DNA of 58,028 nt from Chloroflexota bacterium (GTDB lineage Bacteria > Chloroflexota > Anaerolineae > Aggregatilineales > Phototrophicaceae). This document shows positions 37,119 to 46,306 of this stretch, one piece after another. The notes below the pieces were generated by a model. That model worked only from the letters and a program-made list of their open reading frames with translations, was not told the origin of the DNA and searched no databases. The stretch is from the NCBI GenBank assembly GCA_020161935.1, contig JAIUNI010000024.1, forward strand, positions 1-58,028, written 5' to 3'. Numbering within the stretch: position 1 is the first letter of the stretch; each line of letters starts with the position of its first letter. Position numbers and translations under genes: made by a program.

Positions 37119-38032
37119 GCTTGAGCGCCTTCTACCACGCGAATAAAAATATCATTCAAGTCTGGAACGGCCATTTCAAAGCGCTCGATATGCATATCCG
37201 GTGAGGCAGCAATCGCGGCTAAAATGTGGTCAGCAGTGGCCTGTGGTTCGAGGTGCAGCAGCACGGCTTTACGCCCATTCTGGAGGGGTTCAACTTTCGA
37301 TACGCCGGGTAACGATGCCCACTGGCCTTGCCCTTCCACGATAACCGCGTGAAGGGCGTACTGCTGGCGAATGGTTTCTACCGCACCATACAATTTTTGC
37401 TGACCGCGATTAATCATCAAGAGGCGGTCACACATTTCTTCGACCTGTGCCATCTGGTGCGTACTCATCACAATCGTGCCGCCACGATTTTTAAAGTCAA
37501 ACAGTAAGTCTTTAAGTACGAGCGAATTCACCGGATCGAGGCCGGAAAACGGCTCATCAATGATGATGAGATCGGGTTGATGTAAAACGGTCACGCCGAA
37601 CTGAATTTTCTGCTGCATCCCCTTACTCAGTTCGCTCACCTTTTTCTTGGCTTGATCGGCCATGCCGAGGCGTTCTAATAATGCGAGGCTGCTCTGCTGG
37701 GCGTTCGCGCGGGACATGCCTTTCAGTGTACCGAGGTAGACCATCATTTCGAGGACGCGCACATTGCGATAGAGGCCGCGTTCTTCGGGTAAATAACCAA
37801 TCCGGTCTTTGGTGGATTCCGTCAACGGGCCACCCAACACGGTAATTTGACCCGTATCCGGTTTAAGAATATCCAAGATCATCCGCATGGTGGTCGATTT
37901 CCCAGCGCCATTTGGGCCGAGCATCGCAAAGATTTCACCACGATAGACTTCAAACGAGAGGTCATCAACGGCACGGAAACTACCGTAGCTTTTGCTAATG
38001 TGGTCAACGCTGATAGCAGCGTTCGAATTCAT
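37115..38032 (-). CDS. ABC transporter ATP-binding protein
   Basis: A 305-residue ATPase energising the two permeases downstream. Walker A is GPNGAGKST, the signature is LSKGMQQKIQFG, Walker B is LIIIDEPFSGLDP, and the switch His is in STHQMAQVE. A C-terminal extension of about 80 residues after the ATPase core resembles that of NatA-like subunits. AAGGAGG is four to five bases ahead of the ATG at 38032. It is first in a three-gene unit with overlapping stops and starts. Confidence 0.93.
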   Translation of the reverse strand: MNSNAAISVDHISKSYGSFRAVDDLSFEVYRGEIFAMLGPNGAGKSTTMRMILDILKPDTGQITVLGGPLTESTKDRIGYLPEERGLYRNVRVLEMMVYLGTLKGMSRANAQQSSLALLERLGMADQAKKKVSELSKGMQQKIQFGVTVLHQPDLIIIDEPFSGLDPVNSLVLKDLLFDFKNRGGTIVMSTHQMAQVEEMCDRLLMINRGQQKLYGAVETIRQQYALHAVIVEGQGQWASLPGVSKVEPLQNGRKAVLLHLEPQATADHILAAIAASPDMHIERFEMAVPDLNDIFIRVVEGAQA

Positions 38033-38454
38033 ACAACCTCCTTAGAGAAGAATAGGCATTCTCCTCACGATCAATATACGCAACGGTCAGGAGAGAGTTG
38101 CGTGGTAATTGTACTATAGCGAATCGGGAAATTGATGGTATTGTAAGAATAGTTCGCTTGTTTCGGTGATGATAGCATGTTATGATCGAGACAGGTTGCC
38201 AAAATAGTAGCTTTTACAAATACTTCCTTACAAAGAAAGCTGATTTCTTTCGCAAAATAGGATTGAAATGGCAATTTAAATATGAACAATAGGTATTGAG
38301 GGAAAAGCTCAATACAAAGCTGTTGCACCAGCATTGAACGTGGTGTTAAAATAAAAATATAGTTGAGATAGAACCCACTTAACCATTGTCGATATGGTGA
38401 GTGAAAACTTTTGATAATGGACTCTACAAACACTCGAACGCCTCGGAGGATTGC
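38033..38454. other. Divergent intergenic region, AT-rich
   Basis: These 420 bases lie between the ABC operon (minus) and the receiver gene (plus). They must hold promoters for both. There are several TATA-like hexamers but I cannot pair any with a convincing -35. Only the two ribosome sites (AAGGAGG near 38040 on the minus strand and CGGAGG near 38446 on the plus strand) are clear. No RNA gene or repeat was recognised. Confidence 0.5.
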
Positions 38455-38838
38455 ATGAAGAAGCATATTCTGGTCGTGGACGATGAAATCGGTGCGCTGA
38501 CGCTGATTGGCATCATGCTAGAGCGCGGCGGTTTCGGCGTTCTTAAGGCTAAGGATGCGCGATCTGCGCTGGGTGTTCTCGATCAAAACACACCTGACAT
38601 GATTATTTTGGACGTGATGATGCCGGGTATGGACGGTATTGAACTATGTCGCGTCGTCCGCGAGCGCACAGATACAGCCAGTACTCCTGTTTTGATTTTA
38701 TCGGCACGCGGCGATGCAGAAAGTATAATGCGCGGGATTGAAGCTGGCGCGAATGATTACCTGCCGAAACCGATCTTGCACCATGACCTCGTGGCGAAGG
38801 TGCGGGTGATGCTGGAACAGGTTGACGGCGCTGCGTAA
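38455..38838 (+). CDS. Receiver-only response regulator (CheY-like)
   Basis: A 127-residue single receiver domain. HILVVDDEIGA opens the fold with both acidic residues, MIILDVMMPGMDG carries the phosphoacceptor aspartate, VLILSARGDAES the Ser/Thr, and DYLPKPI the lysine. The start at 38455 is set by CGGAGG five bases upstream; longer reading adds 18 residues without family similarity. It stands alone with a terminator 22 bases after its stop, so its kinase is elsewhere. It is closer to standard CheY/PleD receivers than to the pair at 20277-21368. Confidence 0.9.
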   Translation: MKKHILVVDDEIGALTLIGIMLERGGFGVLKAKDARSALGVLDQNTPDMIILDVMMPGMDGIELCRVVRERTDTASTPVLILSARGDAESIMRGIEAGANDYLPKPILHHDLVAKVRVMLEQVDGAA

Positions 38839-38860
38839 ACGCCTAATTAAATAACCCTTT

Positions 38861-38888
38861 AAAGCGCACTCCAATGGGTGCGCTTTTG
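38861..38888 (+). terminator. Rho-independent terminator of the receiver gene
   Basis: AAAGCGCAC (38861-38869) pairs with GTGCGCTTT (38878-38886) and is followed by T. The convergent transglycosylase gene ends at 38899, so this hairpin may serve both directions. Confidence 0.75.
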
Positions 38889-38898
38889 ATTCCACCAC

Positions 38899-41307
38899 CT
38901 AACCTGTTTGACCGTAAAGGGAACGGTAGATGCTGTAGAAGCCATAGATGCGCTGAACGTAGGTACGGGTGCTATCAATCGTGATGGCAGTCATAAACTG
39001 GTCAGGGTCGCCACCGGAGAGGTCAAGCCAACTAATGGCGCGACCGGGGCCAGCGTTGTACCCAGCCAGCGCAGCCAATGCATTCCCATCAAAGCGACCG
39101 AGATTTTCGGCAAGGAAGAACGCGCCAAACTCAATGCCTGCGTATGGGCGGAACAAGTCGGTATGTTGATAGTTCGGCCAATTGAGTTCATCAGCGATGT
39201 ATTGGGCGGTGGCAGGAATGACCTGCGTCAGACCTTTTTCACCTGCGGCAGCGGTGGCGTAGGTGTTAAACAAACTCTCGTGGCGAATGAGTGAAAACAC
39301 CAACAGCGGGTCAATTGAGTAGCGCTGGCTGACATCCTCAACGACTGAGAGATAGTAAGCGGGATAACGGAGACGTGCGAGATACGGCGGTGCATCTAAA
39401 GTCGAGACGTTGGCGGCGCGGATGACATTCGCCCCAGCTAACACCGAGGGGTAATAGGCACCAATGCCGCGCAGGAAGATGGCGAGTTGGTAGGATGCGA
39501 GGCCATCGCTTTCAAAGGCGGTGATGACATCACCAAACTCGACCTCTGCTTCGGGATACGCACCAACCGTCCAGAGTTCGTTACCCCGGATCAGGCGTGG
39601 GTCAGACTGAAGGGCGGCTGACAGCGGCCAGAGCGCCCCTTCTTGGGTGATACTGAACTTCTCGCGCATCCAGTTTTCGGCTTCAGCAATCTGGGCATTA
39701 TCGTCAAACTGAAAGTTATAGCCTGTTGGCTTGGCGAAGGAGTCACGACCCGCCACAATATCGCTGGCGCGGGCGCTAAAGTAGCTATCCGGCGCAGCAG
39801 CAGCCGCGAGTTGGAATGCCTGTGTCGCGGTTGATTGGTCACCCCGGTTACTGGCTAACTTGCCAACCCAGAAATAAGCGGAAGCCTGATCCTCGCCAGT
39901 AGTTGTGGTGGCAAGGCGGGCATAGAGGCGTTCCGCGCCTACGGGGTCATCGGTATTGATGGCAGCAGAAGCCGCCAAGAATAAACCGCTGCGAGCTTGC
40001 TCGGAATTGGGGTAAGCATCGGCGAGGCGCTCGAACACATTACGCGACTCAGAAGGATTATCATTCGTGCCGTAAAGGTAACCGACACGCCACAGGGCTT
40101 CGGCGGCTTCTGGTAGGTAATCGTAAGTGTCTGCGATGTTGAAGTAGGATTCAATCGCGCCGGGAATATCACCTGCCAAGAATTTGGTACGCCCCTGCTC
40201 TAATAAGGCTTCGCCAAACAGGGGGTCAGTTTTGTAGGTGTCGATTATGATCTGGAAGGCGACGTTGGCAGCCGACGAGTTCCCAATTTCACGGTAAGCA
40301 CGACCGACAAGGAGATGCAGATTGGCCGGAATGGACGAAAGCGGGTTCTGAGTGGTGTAGTTGGTGAAGGCATCTATCGCGTCTTCATAGTCCCCATAGG
40401 CGTAGCTGACCTGCCCGCGCAGGTAATCATCGACTTCACGGTCGGCGGCTAACAACAACTGCATCGCCTGATAGGCTTCGGGCGTGGTGGGGTAATTGAG
40501 TACGATCTGATCCATACGGTCGAGGCCGAGTTCGTTCGCGCCACCGTCGATCATGGTTTGGGCGAGGCGGAATTCAATCGTCGCGCGGTAGGGGGCATTC
40601 TTGGCTACGGCGAGGATCGCTTCATATTGGGCAATCGCATCTTCAAGATCACCAGAAGCAGTTAGCACCTGAGCTACCTTTTCGCGGAAGGCTAGAAGCG
40701 GGACAAGGGTACGTCCGGCATCGGTAGCCGCTTTATAGCTGGTGAGGGCAGACTCTTTTTGACCGAGCGCAAGTTGAGCGTCGGCAATCCGTTCCTGAGC
40801 GTAGCTATCAATCATGCCGGGGCGCTGCGAGAGGTAGAACTGAAAGTCATCAATGGCAGCCTGCCACTGGGAGAGGCCGAGATAGGCATCCCCACGCAGG
40901 AAATGGGCTTGAATCACTCGACCGTCATTCGGGAACTGGTTGATAAAGTTGGTTAATGCGGTAACCGCATCTTGAAATAAGCCTTCACGCAGAGCGGAAC
41001 GACCTAAACCGAAACCCGCCGAGGCAGCTATATCAGCGGGCGCACCGGTATTGGCGATAACACCCTGATAGGCAGCAACGGCGCGTTCGTAGTAGCCATT
41101 TGTGAGATATTGGTTAGCGAGTTGAATAGCGACTTCGGGGGCGACCGTGGGGGTCGGCGGGATCGTCGGTGTAGGCGGTATTTGGGTTGGGCCTTCGGTC
41201 GCAGGGGGCGGCGTGGCGGTTACATAGATGACGGCGGGCTGCTCGGTTAAGGAACAGGCGGCGAGAAAGATGGAGACACACAGCAAGCGGGTGACCGATA
41301 CCCCCAC
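38899..41307 (-). CDS. TPR lipoprotein with lytic transglycosylase (SLT) domain
   Basis: An 802-residue lipoprotein. The lipobox LAAC follows a short hydrophobic core and a Pro/Thr-rich linker comes next. Residues about 60-600 are tetratricopeptide-like helical repeats. The C-terminal 160 residues are an SLT/Slt70 lytic transglycosylase domain with catalytic Glu in FSLIRHESLFN, then GEKGLTQVIPATAQ and AALAGYNAGPG. It cleaves peptidoglycan between MurNAc and GlcNAc. The start is uncertain: the frame opens at an ATG at 41436, but that leaves 60 residues before the lipobox Cys. The GTG at 41307, five bases after GGAGGG, gives a normal signal peptide. The sequence in between is a dispersed palindromic repeat, which seems to have moved or supplied the start. 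Confidence 0.82.
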   Translation of the reverse strand: MGVSVTRLLCVSIFLAACSLTEQPAVIYVTATPPPATEGPTQIPPTPTIPPTPTVAPEVAIQLANQYLTNGYYERAVAAYQGVIANTGAPADIAASAGFGLGRSALREGLFQDAVTALTNFINQFPNDGRVIQAHFLRGDAYLGLSQWQAAIDDFQFYLSQRPGMIDSYAQERIADAQLALGQKESALTSYKAATDAGRTLVPLLAFREKVAQVLTASGDLEDAIAQYEAILAVAKNAPYRATIEFRLAQTMIDGGANELGLDRMDQIVLNYPTTPEAYQAMQLLLAADREVDDYLRGQVSYAYGDYEDAIDAFTNYTTQNPLSSIPANLHLLVGRAYREIGNSSAANVAFQIIIDTYKTDPLFGEALLEQGRTKFLAGDIPGAIESYFNIADTYDYLPEAAEALWRVGYLYGTNDNPSESRNVFERLADAYPNSEQARSGLFLAASAAINTDDPVGAERLYARLATTTTGEDQASAYFWVGKLASNRGDQSTATQAFQLAAAAAPDSYFSARASDIVAGRDSFAKPTGYNFQFDDNAQIAEAENWMREKFSITQEGALWPLSAALQSDPRLIRGNELWTVGAYPEAEVEFGDVITAFESDGLASYQLAIFLRGIGAYYPSVLAGANVIRAANVSTLDAPPYLARLRYPAYYLSVVEDVSQRYSIDPLLVFSLIRHESLFNTYATAAAGEKGLTQVIPATAQYIADELNWPNYQHTDLFRPYAGIEFGAFFLAENLGRFDGNALAALAGYNAGPGRAISWLDLSGGDPDQFMTAITIDSTRTYVQRIYGFYSIYRSLYGQTG

Positions 41308-41345
41308 CCTAACCCTCCCCCGTAAACGGTGGAGGGAATGCAAAT
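41301..41345. repeat. CCCTCC...GGAGGG palindromic repeat, copy at transglycosylase start
   Basis: A copy of the dispersed GC-rich palindrome: cccccaccctaaccctccccc, then GTAAACGG, then TGGAGGGAATGCAAAT. Outer stem CCCTCC pairs with GGAGGG. The tail GGAGGGAATGCAAAT is shared with the copies at 42692 and 48796. It lies in the 5' part of the transglycosylase gene. Confidence 0.7.
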
Positions 41346-41486
41346 AGCCTAGTTCACTATCCGATCTATGAGCAGTTGAAGAAAATTTGAGGGACATGGG
41401 CAAGAGCCGGAGATGTTGATTGGACAGAAATTTCATAAGGGGATTATGGCGGCAGGGAATTGTGATGTCAATAGGATTACCTGACG

Positions 41487-42023
41487 TTATCCCGACGGTG
41501 GAGCGAGTTCACCTGACAGCCACGGCATTCCAAAACCGATGACAAGATGACCCGATTCAGCGAGTGCTTTACCGAGTTCATCGGTATTGGAGAACACCCA
41601 CCAGTAGTCGGCGTTGGGCAGGATGGCGACCTTAAAGTCCTCGACGACGAGCGTACCGAGGTCGCGCTGGGCGAAGGCCGGATGGGTAGAAGGCAAGCGG
41701 GGAGCCGATTGGTCGGTGCGGGTGAGCGTGACGCGGAAGCGAGAGGGATTACGGGATGCCCACATGGTATCGGTATAGGCAAGAAGTTGATATTCGATGA
41801 AGGCGGTCAATGCAACCTCACCCCCCAGCCCCCTCTCCATAAATGGCGAGGGGGAGCCATTCTCTGAGCCAAAATGAATCGACTTGGCGAAGCGAAAGAG
41901 ACCACCTGCCCACTGGGCGGGGCGTTCTTCGAGGGTATAGCCAGCAGCGGTAAACGCCTGACCGACTACGGTGAACAGGAGCAGGCGGAAGTATTCTTGA
42001 GGCGATTGGGCGATGCTAGTCAT
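41487..42023 (-). CDS. Hypothetical protein carrying an in-frame dispersed repeat
   Basis: A 178-residue protein of unknown function. No domain was recognised; it has aromatic-rich stretches (AQWAGGLFRFAKSI, NADYWWVFSNTDEL) typical of small soluble proteins. Residues encoded by about 41816-41860 (GSPSPFMERGLGGEVA) come from a copy of the dispersed CCCTC palindrome inserted without breaking the frame. The reading frame on both sides looks coherent, so the element appears to have been accommodated. The ATG at 42023 was chosen but has no clear ribosome site; an upstream TTG at 42044 is an alternative. A gene for such a protein should be checked for expression. Confidence 0.55.
   Translation of the reverse strand: MTSIAQSPQEYFRLLLFTVVGQAFTAAGYTLEERPAQWAGGLFRFAKSIHFGSENGSPSPFMERGLGGEVALTAFIEYQLLAYTDTMWASRNPSRFRVTLTRTDQSAPRLPSTHPAFAQRDLGTLVVEDFKVAILPNADYWWVFSNTDELGKALAESGHLVIGFGMPWLSGELAPPSG
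41816..41860. repeat. CCCTC palindromic repeat inside a coding frame
   Basis: The element reads cctcaccccccagccccctc, then TCCATAAATGGCGAGGGGGAGCC. The stem CCCCCTC pairs with GAGGGGG. It is located inside the hypothetical gene 41487-42023 and adds about 15 residues in frame. Confidence 0.7.
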
Positions 42024-42249
42024 TGGTTGATCGTTGGTAGTCAATCGTTAAAAGCGATCAGCGGCGAAGGTTGTTGGCTCTGCCGCCGCTGTCGCTGCTG
42101 AACGGGATGATTCAGAAAATTCGTCAAATTCCTCAAATTCGGAAGCCCGATTCTCGAATTTCTCGAAGATTTTCCCTCAAATGATGCTGTTGTTGCTGTT
42201 GATGCTGTTGTTACACATCCATTATGCACGTTCGTTTCCGGTAATCGTA

Positions 42250-42283
42250 TTTTGTGGCGGCGGCGGCGGCGGAGCGCCATTTA
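42250..42283. repeat. Dispersed repeat with (GGC)n core, copy 2
   Basis: TTTGTGGCGG, GGC triplets, then GGAGCGCCATTTA. Reversed, it matches the element at 144-183 (AAATGGC, a CTCC, CGC triplets and CACAAA). Both copies lie beside CAGTCNN heptamers. Confidence 0.6.
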
Positions 42284-42319
42284 GTAGTCAATAGTCTTCA
42301 GTCCATAGTCTATAGTCAG
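42282..42319. repeat. Heptameric TAGTCNN/CAGTCNN repeat array
   Basis: The run splits into tagtcaa, tagtctt, cagtcca, tagtcta and tagtcag. The period is exactly seven bases, with AGTC constant and the last two bases variable. Confidence 0.65.
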
Positions 42320-42691
42320 AACCAAAAGTAGCGCATGGTGGCGACAACATTTGGAGGGAATACTGCAAATACCGCAATTGCAACTCCCGTTTTATGTCGT
42401 CAGTGTCGTCAGTGCTGTCATCCACAGGAGGCGTTGCACCGACAATCGGCAAATTCGGCGGCAAAGGCAGCAAAAGCGGCAATGGCAAAGTCTGTTTTCC
42501 TGCCGATTCTGCCAATTTGCGTGACCTCCACGACCGATATGAATAGGATAACACAAAACGAGGTGTAAATGTGGAACAAATGGTCTCTTTTATGCAACGA
42601 GTTTACCAACCCAATTGAGAGAGCAGGATTGTTAAGATGGTTGGTGGATGGTTAGAGAATGGTTTGGAGGGGTTTTTGGGGGTATAAAAAC

Positions 42692-42775
42692 GACACCCCC
42701 ACCCCAGCCCCATCAGCAGGGTCGCAGGCTCCCTCCGCTGATAGCCGTAGTAACAGGGGAGGGAGCAAATGCAGG
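42692..42775. repeat. Dispersed palindromic repeat with nested hairpin
   Basis: Outer arms are CCCCCACCCC and GGGGAGGG. Inserted between them is a module ATCAGC...GCTGAT whose stem surrounds the shared core TCGCAGGCTCCCTCC. The tail GAGGGAGCAAATGCA resembles other copies. Related copies with the same inner module are at 48796, 53469 and 54670. Confidence 0.7.
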
Positions 42776-42806
42776 TTATATCGTGATATAAAATCACGGT
42801 GGATAA

Positions 42807-42875
42807 GCCCTCACCCCCAACCCCTCTCCCTCAGGGCGAGGGGAGCCATACGCGAGCGTCTCTGACCTCCCCTAG
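42807..42875. repeat. Dispersed palindromic repeat, simple form
   Basis: CCCTCACCCCCAACCCC is followed by TCTCCC, TCA and GGGCGAGGGGAG: the stem CCCTCTCCC pairs with GGGCGAGGG. This is the plainest form, without the nested module. It is followed by a GAGCGTCTCTGACCTCCCCT tail shared in part with the copy at 54670. Confidence 0.75.
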
Positions 42876-42881
42876 GGAAAC

Positions 42882-44939
<2,058 letters not shown>

Positions 44940-44940
44940 A

Positions 44941-44967
44941 TAGTCCTCAGTCGCCAGTCAACAGTCT
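44941..44967. repeat. Heptameric CAGTCNN repeat array upstream of the DUF255 gene
   Basis: Units tagtcct, cagtcgc, cagtcaa and cagtcta at exact seven-base spacing. On the minus strand the first unit reads AGGACTA and supplies the likely ribosome-binding bases of the DUF255 gene that begins at 44939. Confidence 0.65.
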
Positions 44968-45036
44968 AAAGCGATTATTGATGGCGGAGTAATTGGTCAT
45001 ATTGAAGGGCATTGTAGCATATGGGGAAATACAAAT

Positions 45037-45112
45037 TGAACCGCAGAGGCGCGGAGCGTGCAGAGCAATACATAGGGAATTACCACAAAGGCACGAAGGT
45101 GCAGAGGAAAAG
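45037..45112. repeat. AACCGCAGAG / ACCACAAAGG-type repeats
   Basis: Two blocks: AACCGCAGAGGCGCGGAG at 45039-45056 and ACCACAAAGGCACGAAGG at 45082-45099, each followed by GTGCAGAG. This style of intergenic repeat occurs in many environmental bacteria. They lie directly upstream of the TIR-Ham1 gene. Confidence 0.55.
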
Positions 45113-45143
45113 TTAGGAATTAGGCGAGAAAAGCGCAGAACAG

Positions 45144-45149
45144 TATAAT
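45144..45149 (+). promoter_or_regulatory. Possible -10 element of the TIR-Ham1 gene
   Basis: A perfect TATAAT lies 36 bases before the ATG at 45185. The best -35 candidate, TTAGGC, is 18 bases upstream and weak. The element lies just after the repeat blocks. Ribosome site before the ATG is poor (AGAGATAAGAAACC), so expression is probably low or conditional. Confidence 0.35.
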
Positions 45150-45184
45150 TCAGCAACTATTCTAGAGATAAGAAACCAGCAAAC

Positions 45185-46177
45185 ATGAAGATATTTATTA
45201 GTTATGCACATGCAGACACGCCGCGCATTTTGGAGTTCCAGAGGGCGCTGGAAATTCACGACGTATGGTTTGACCATCACCTGTCGGTGGGGCAAGAGTG
45301 GTGGAATGAGATCGAACGGCAGATTAGTGCCAGCCACTGCTTCATGCTGCTGCTGTCACCGGATTCGATGGCATCCGAATACTGTCAGAAAGAACTGGAT
45401 TTGGCGCTGCGGCTGGAAAAACCGATTGCGCCGGTGATGATTGAGCCGATGGAGATACCCGAACGACTGCGGCGGTTTCAGGTCATCAGCGTACCGGAAA
45501 ATTTGAATATGGAGGGTACGGTTAAGCTGCTGAACGGTTTATTCGAGATTGAGCGTGCGGTGTTCAACCCGCTGAAGGCCGGACGTAATACGCCTAATAA
45601 TGAGTACAAGACCAAACTGGCAATTTCCGACCTGTATTTTGCGACGACCAACGCGACCAAGAAGCGCATGTATGAGCAGCTTTTGAATACGGAGCTGCAA
45701 ACCTCGGCTATCCACCTTGACGATATTCAGCACATTGACACCGGTGAGGTGGCGCTGAATAAGGCGGCTAAAGCGTATGACATCCTCCAGAAGCCGGTAT
45801 TCGTTGACCATTCGTCGCTGGCGGTACGGGCGTGGGGCGGGTTCCCCGGCGGTTTGACGACCAGCTTCTATGTGACTGTTGGATTGCACAACATCTGCAA
45901 GATGCTGCAACCGTTCGAGGATAAATATGCTGAGGCGATTTCGGTGATCGCTTTTGCGGATGGCAGCTTGCGGCGCAAGTTTGTGAGCAGCGTACCGGGG
46001 CAGATCGCGGACGTGCCACGGGGCAACGGGTACAGTTGGAACAACATTTTCATTCCGGCGGGGTTTGATAAGACACTGGGCGAAATGAATGCAGAAGATG
46101 TGCTGTCGCTTTCGAGCCGACGGCGGGCGATGATCGAGTTTATGCGGTTTTTGCAAACGAATTATGAGTTTGAGTAA
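45185..46177 (+). CDS. TIR domain fused to Ham1/RdgB (ITPase-like) domain
   Basis: A 330-residue fusion. Residues 1-125 are a bacterial TIR domain: KIFISYAHAD at the start, FDHHLSVGQEWWNEIERQI covering the BB-loop region, and SEYCQKELDLAL with E70 at the position of the NADase catalytic glutamate. Residues 148-325 follow the Ham1/RdgB nucleoside-triphosphate pyrophosphatase fold: YFATTNATKK (ATGNxxK in the family), ALNKAAKAY, VDHSSLAV, PGQIADVPRGNGYSWNNIF and SSRRRAM. Three positions normally catalytic are changed: DDSG to DHSS (H209), GYDPIF to GYSWNNIF, and SHR to SSR (S311). The Ham1 part may therefore bind rather than cleave nucleotides, or have altered specificity. The gene stands alone between repeat blocks. 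The pairing suggests a nucleotide-gated NAD-depleting immune protein, by inference only. Confidence 0.8.
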   Translation: MKIFISYAHADTPRILEFQRALEIHDVWFDHHLSVGQEWWNEIERQISASHCFMLLLSPDSMASEYCQKELDLALRLEKPIAPVMIEPMEIPERLRRFQVISVPENLNMEGTVKLLNGLFEIERAVFNPLKAGRNTPNNEYKTKLAISDLYFATTNATKKRMYEQLLNTELQTSAIHLDDIQHIDTGEVALNKAAKAYDILQKPVFVDHSSLAVRAWGGFPGGLTTSFYVTVGLHNICKMLQPFEDKYAEAISVIAFADGSLRRKFVSSVPGQIADVPRGNGYSWNNIFIPAGFDKTLGEMNAEDVLSLSSRRRAMIEFMRFLQTNYEFE

Positions 46178-46199
46178 CCCCTATCCCACTAATCTTAAA

Positions 46200-46255
46200 C
46201 CCCCTCATCCCCAACCCTTCTCCCCCGTAGTAACAGGGAAGAAGGGAGTAAATAT
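46200..46255. repeat. Dispersed palindromic repeat, simple form
   Basis: CCCCCTCATCCCCAACCC is followed by TTCTCCC, CCGTAGTAACA, GGGAAGAAGGG and AGTAAATA. The stem is CCCTTCTCCC with GGGAAGAAGGG, in which the middle pairs differ from other copies yet still pair. It lies 20 bases after the TIR-Ham1 stop. Confidence 0.7.
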
Positions 46256-46306
46256 ACAGAATGGTCTGAGATCCTTCCCTACGAAAATAGAAGTGAGTTT
46301 CGTTCG

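Larger units (their letters stand above)
42045..42600. repeat. Repeat-rich intergenic island
   Basis: No gene is supported here. The stretch holds several different short tandem repeats: CAAATTC/CTCGAA units (42115-42170), GATGCTGTTGTT units (42182-42212), GTCGTCAGT twice (near 42393-42412), and GGCAAA/AAGCGGC units (42448-42490). Copies of the (CGC)n element and of the heptameric CAGTCNN array also lie inside. Short open frames here are translations of the repeats. Confidence 0.6.

Noticed and set aside
42335..42568. Short open frames in the repeat island
   Set aside because: They translate tandem repeats (Gln/Cys or Ala/Lys runs) and have no ribosome site or similarity.
45539..46156. Minus-strand open frame of 205 codons opposite the TIR-Ham1 gene
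   Set aside because: The plus-strand gene has two recognisable domains; the reverse frame shows no motif or ribosome site.
45185..46177. The fusion as an ordinary RdgB with a chance N-terminal extension
   Set aside because: The first 125 residues match TIR features in order, including the BB-loop region and E70, with no stop or start between the two domains.
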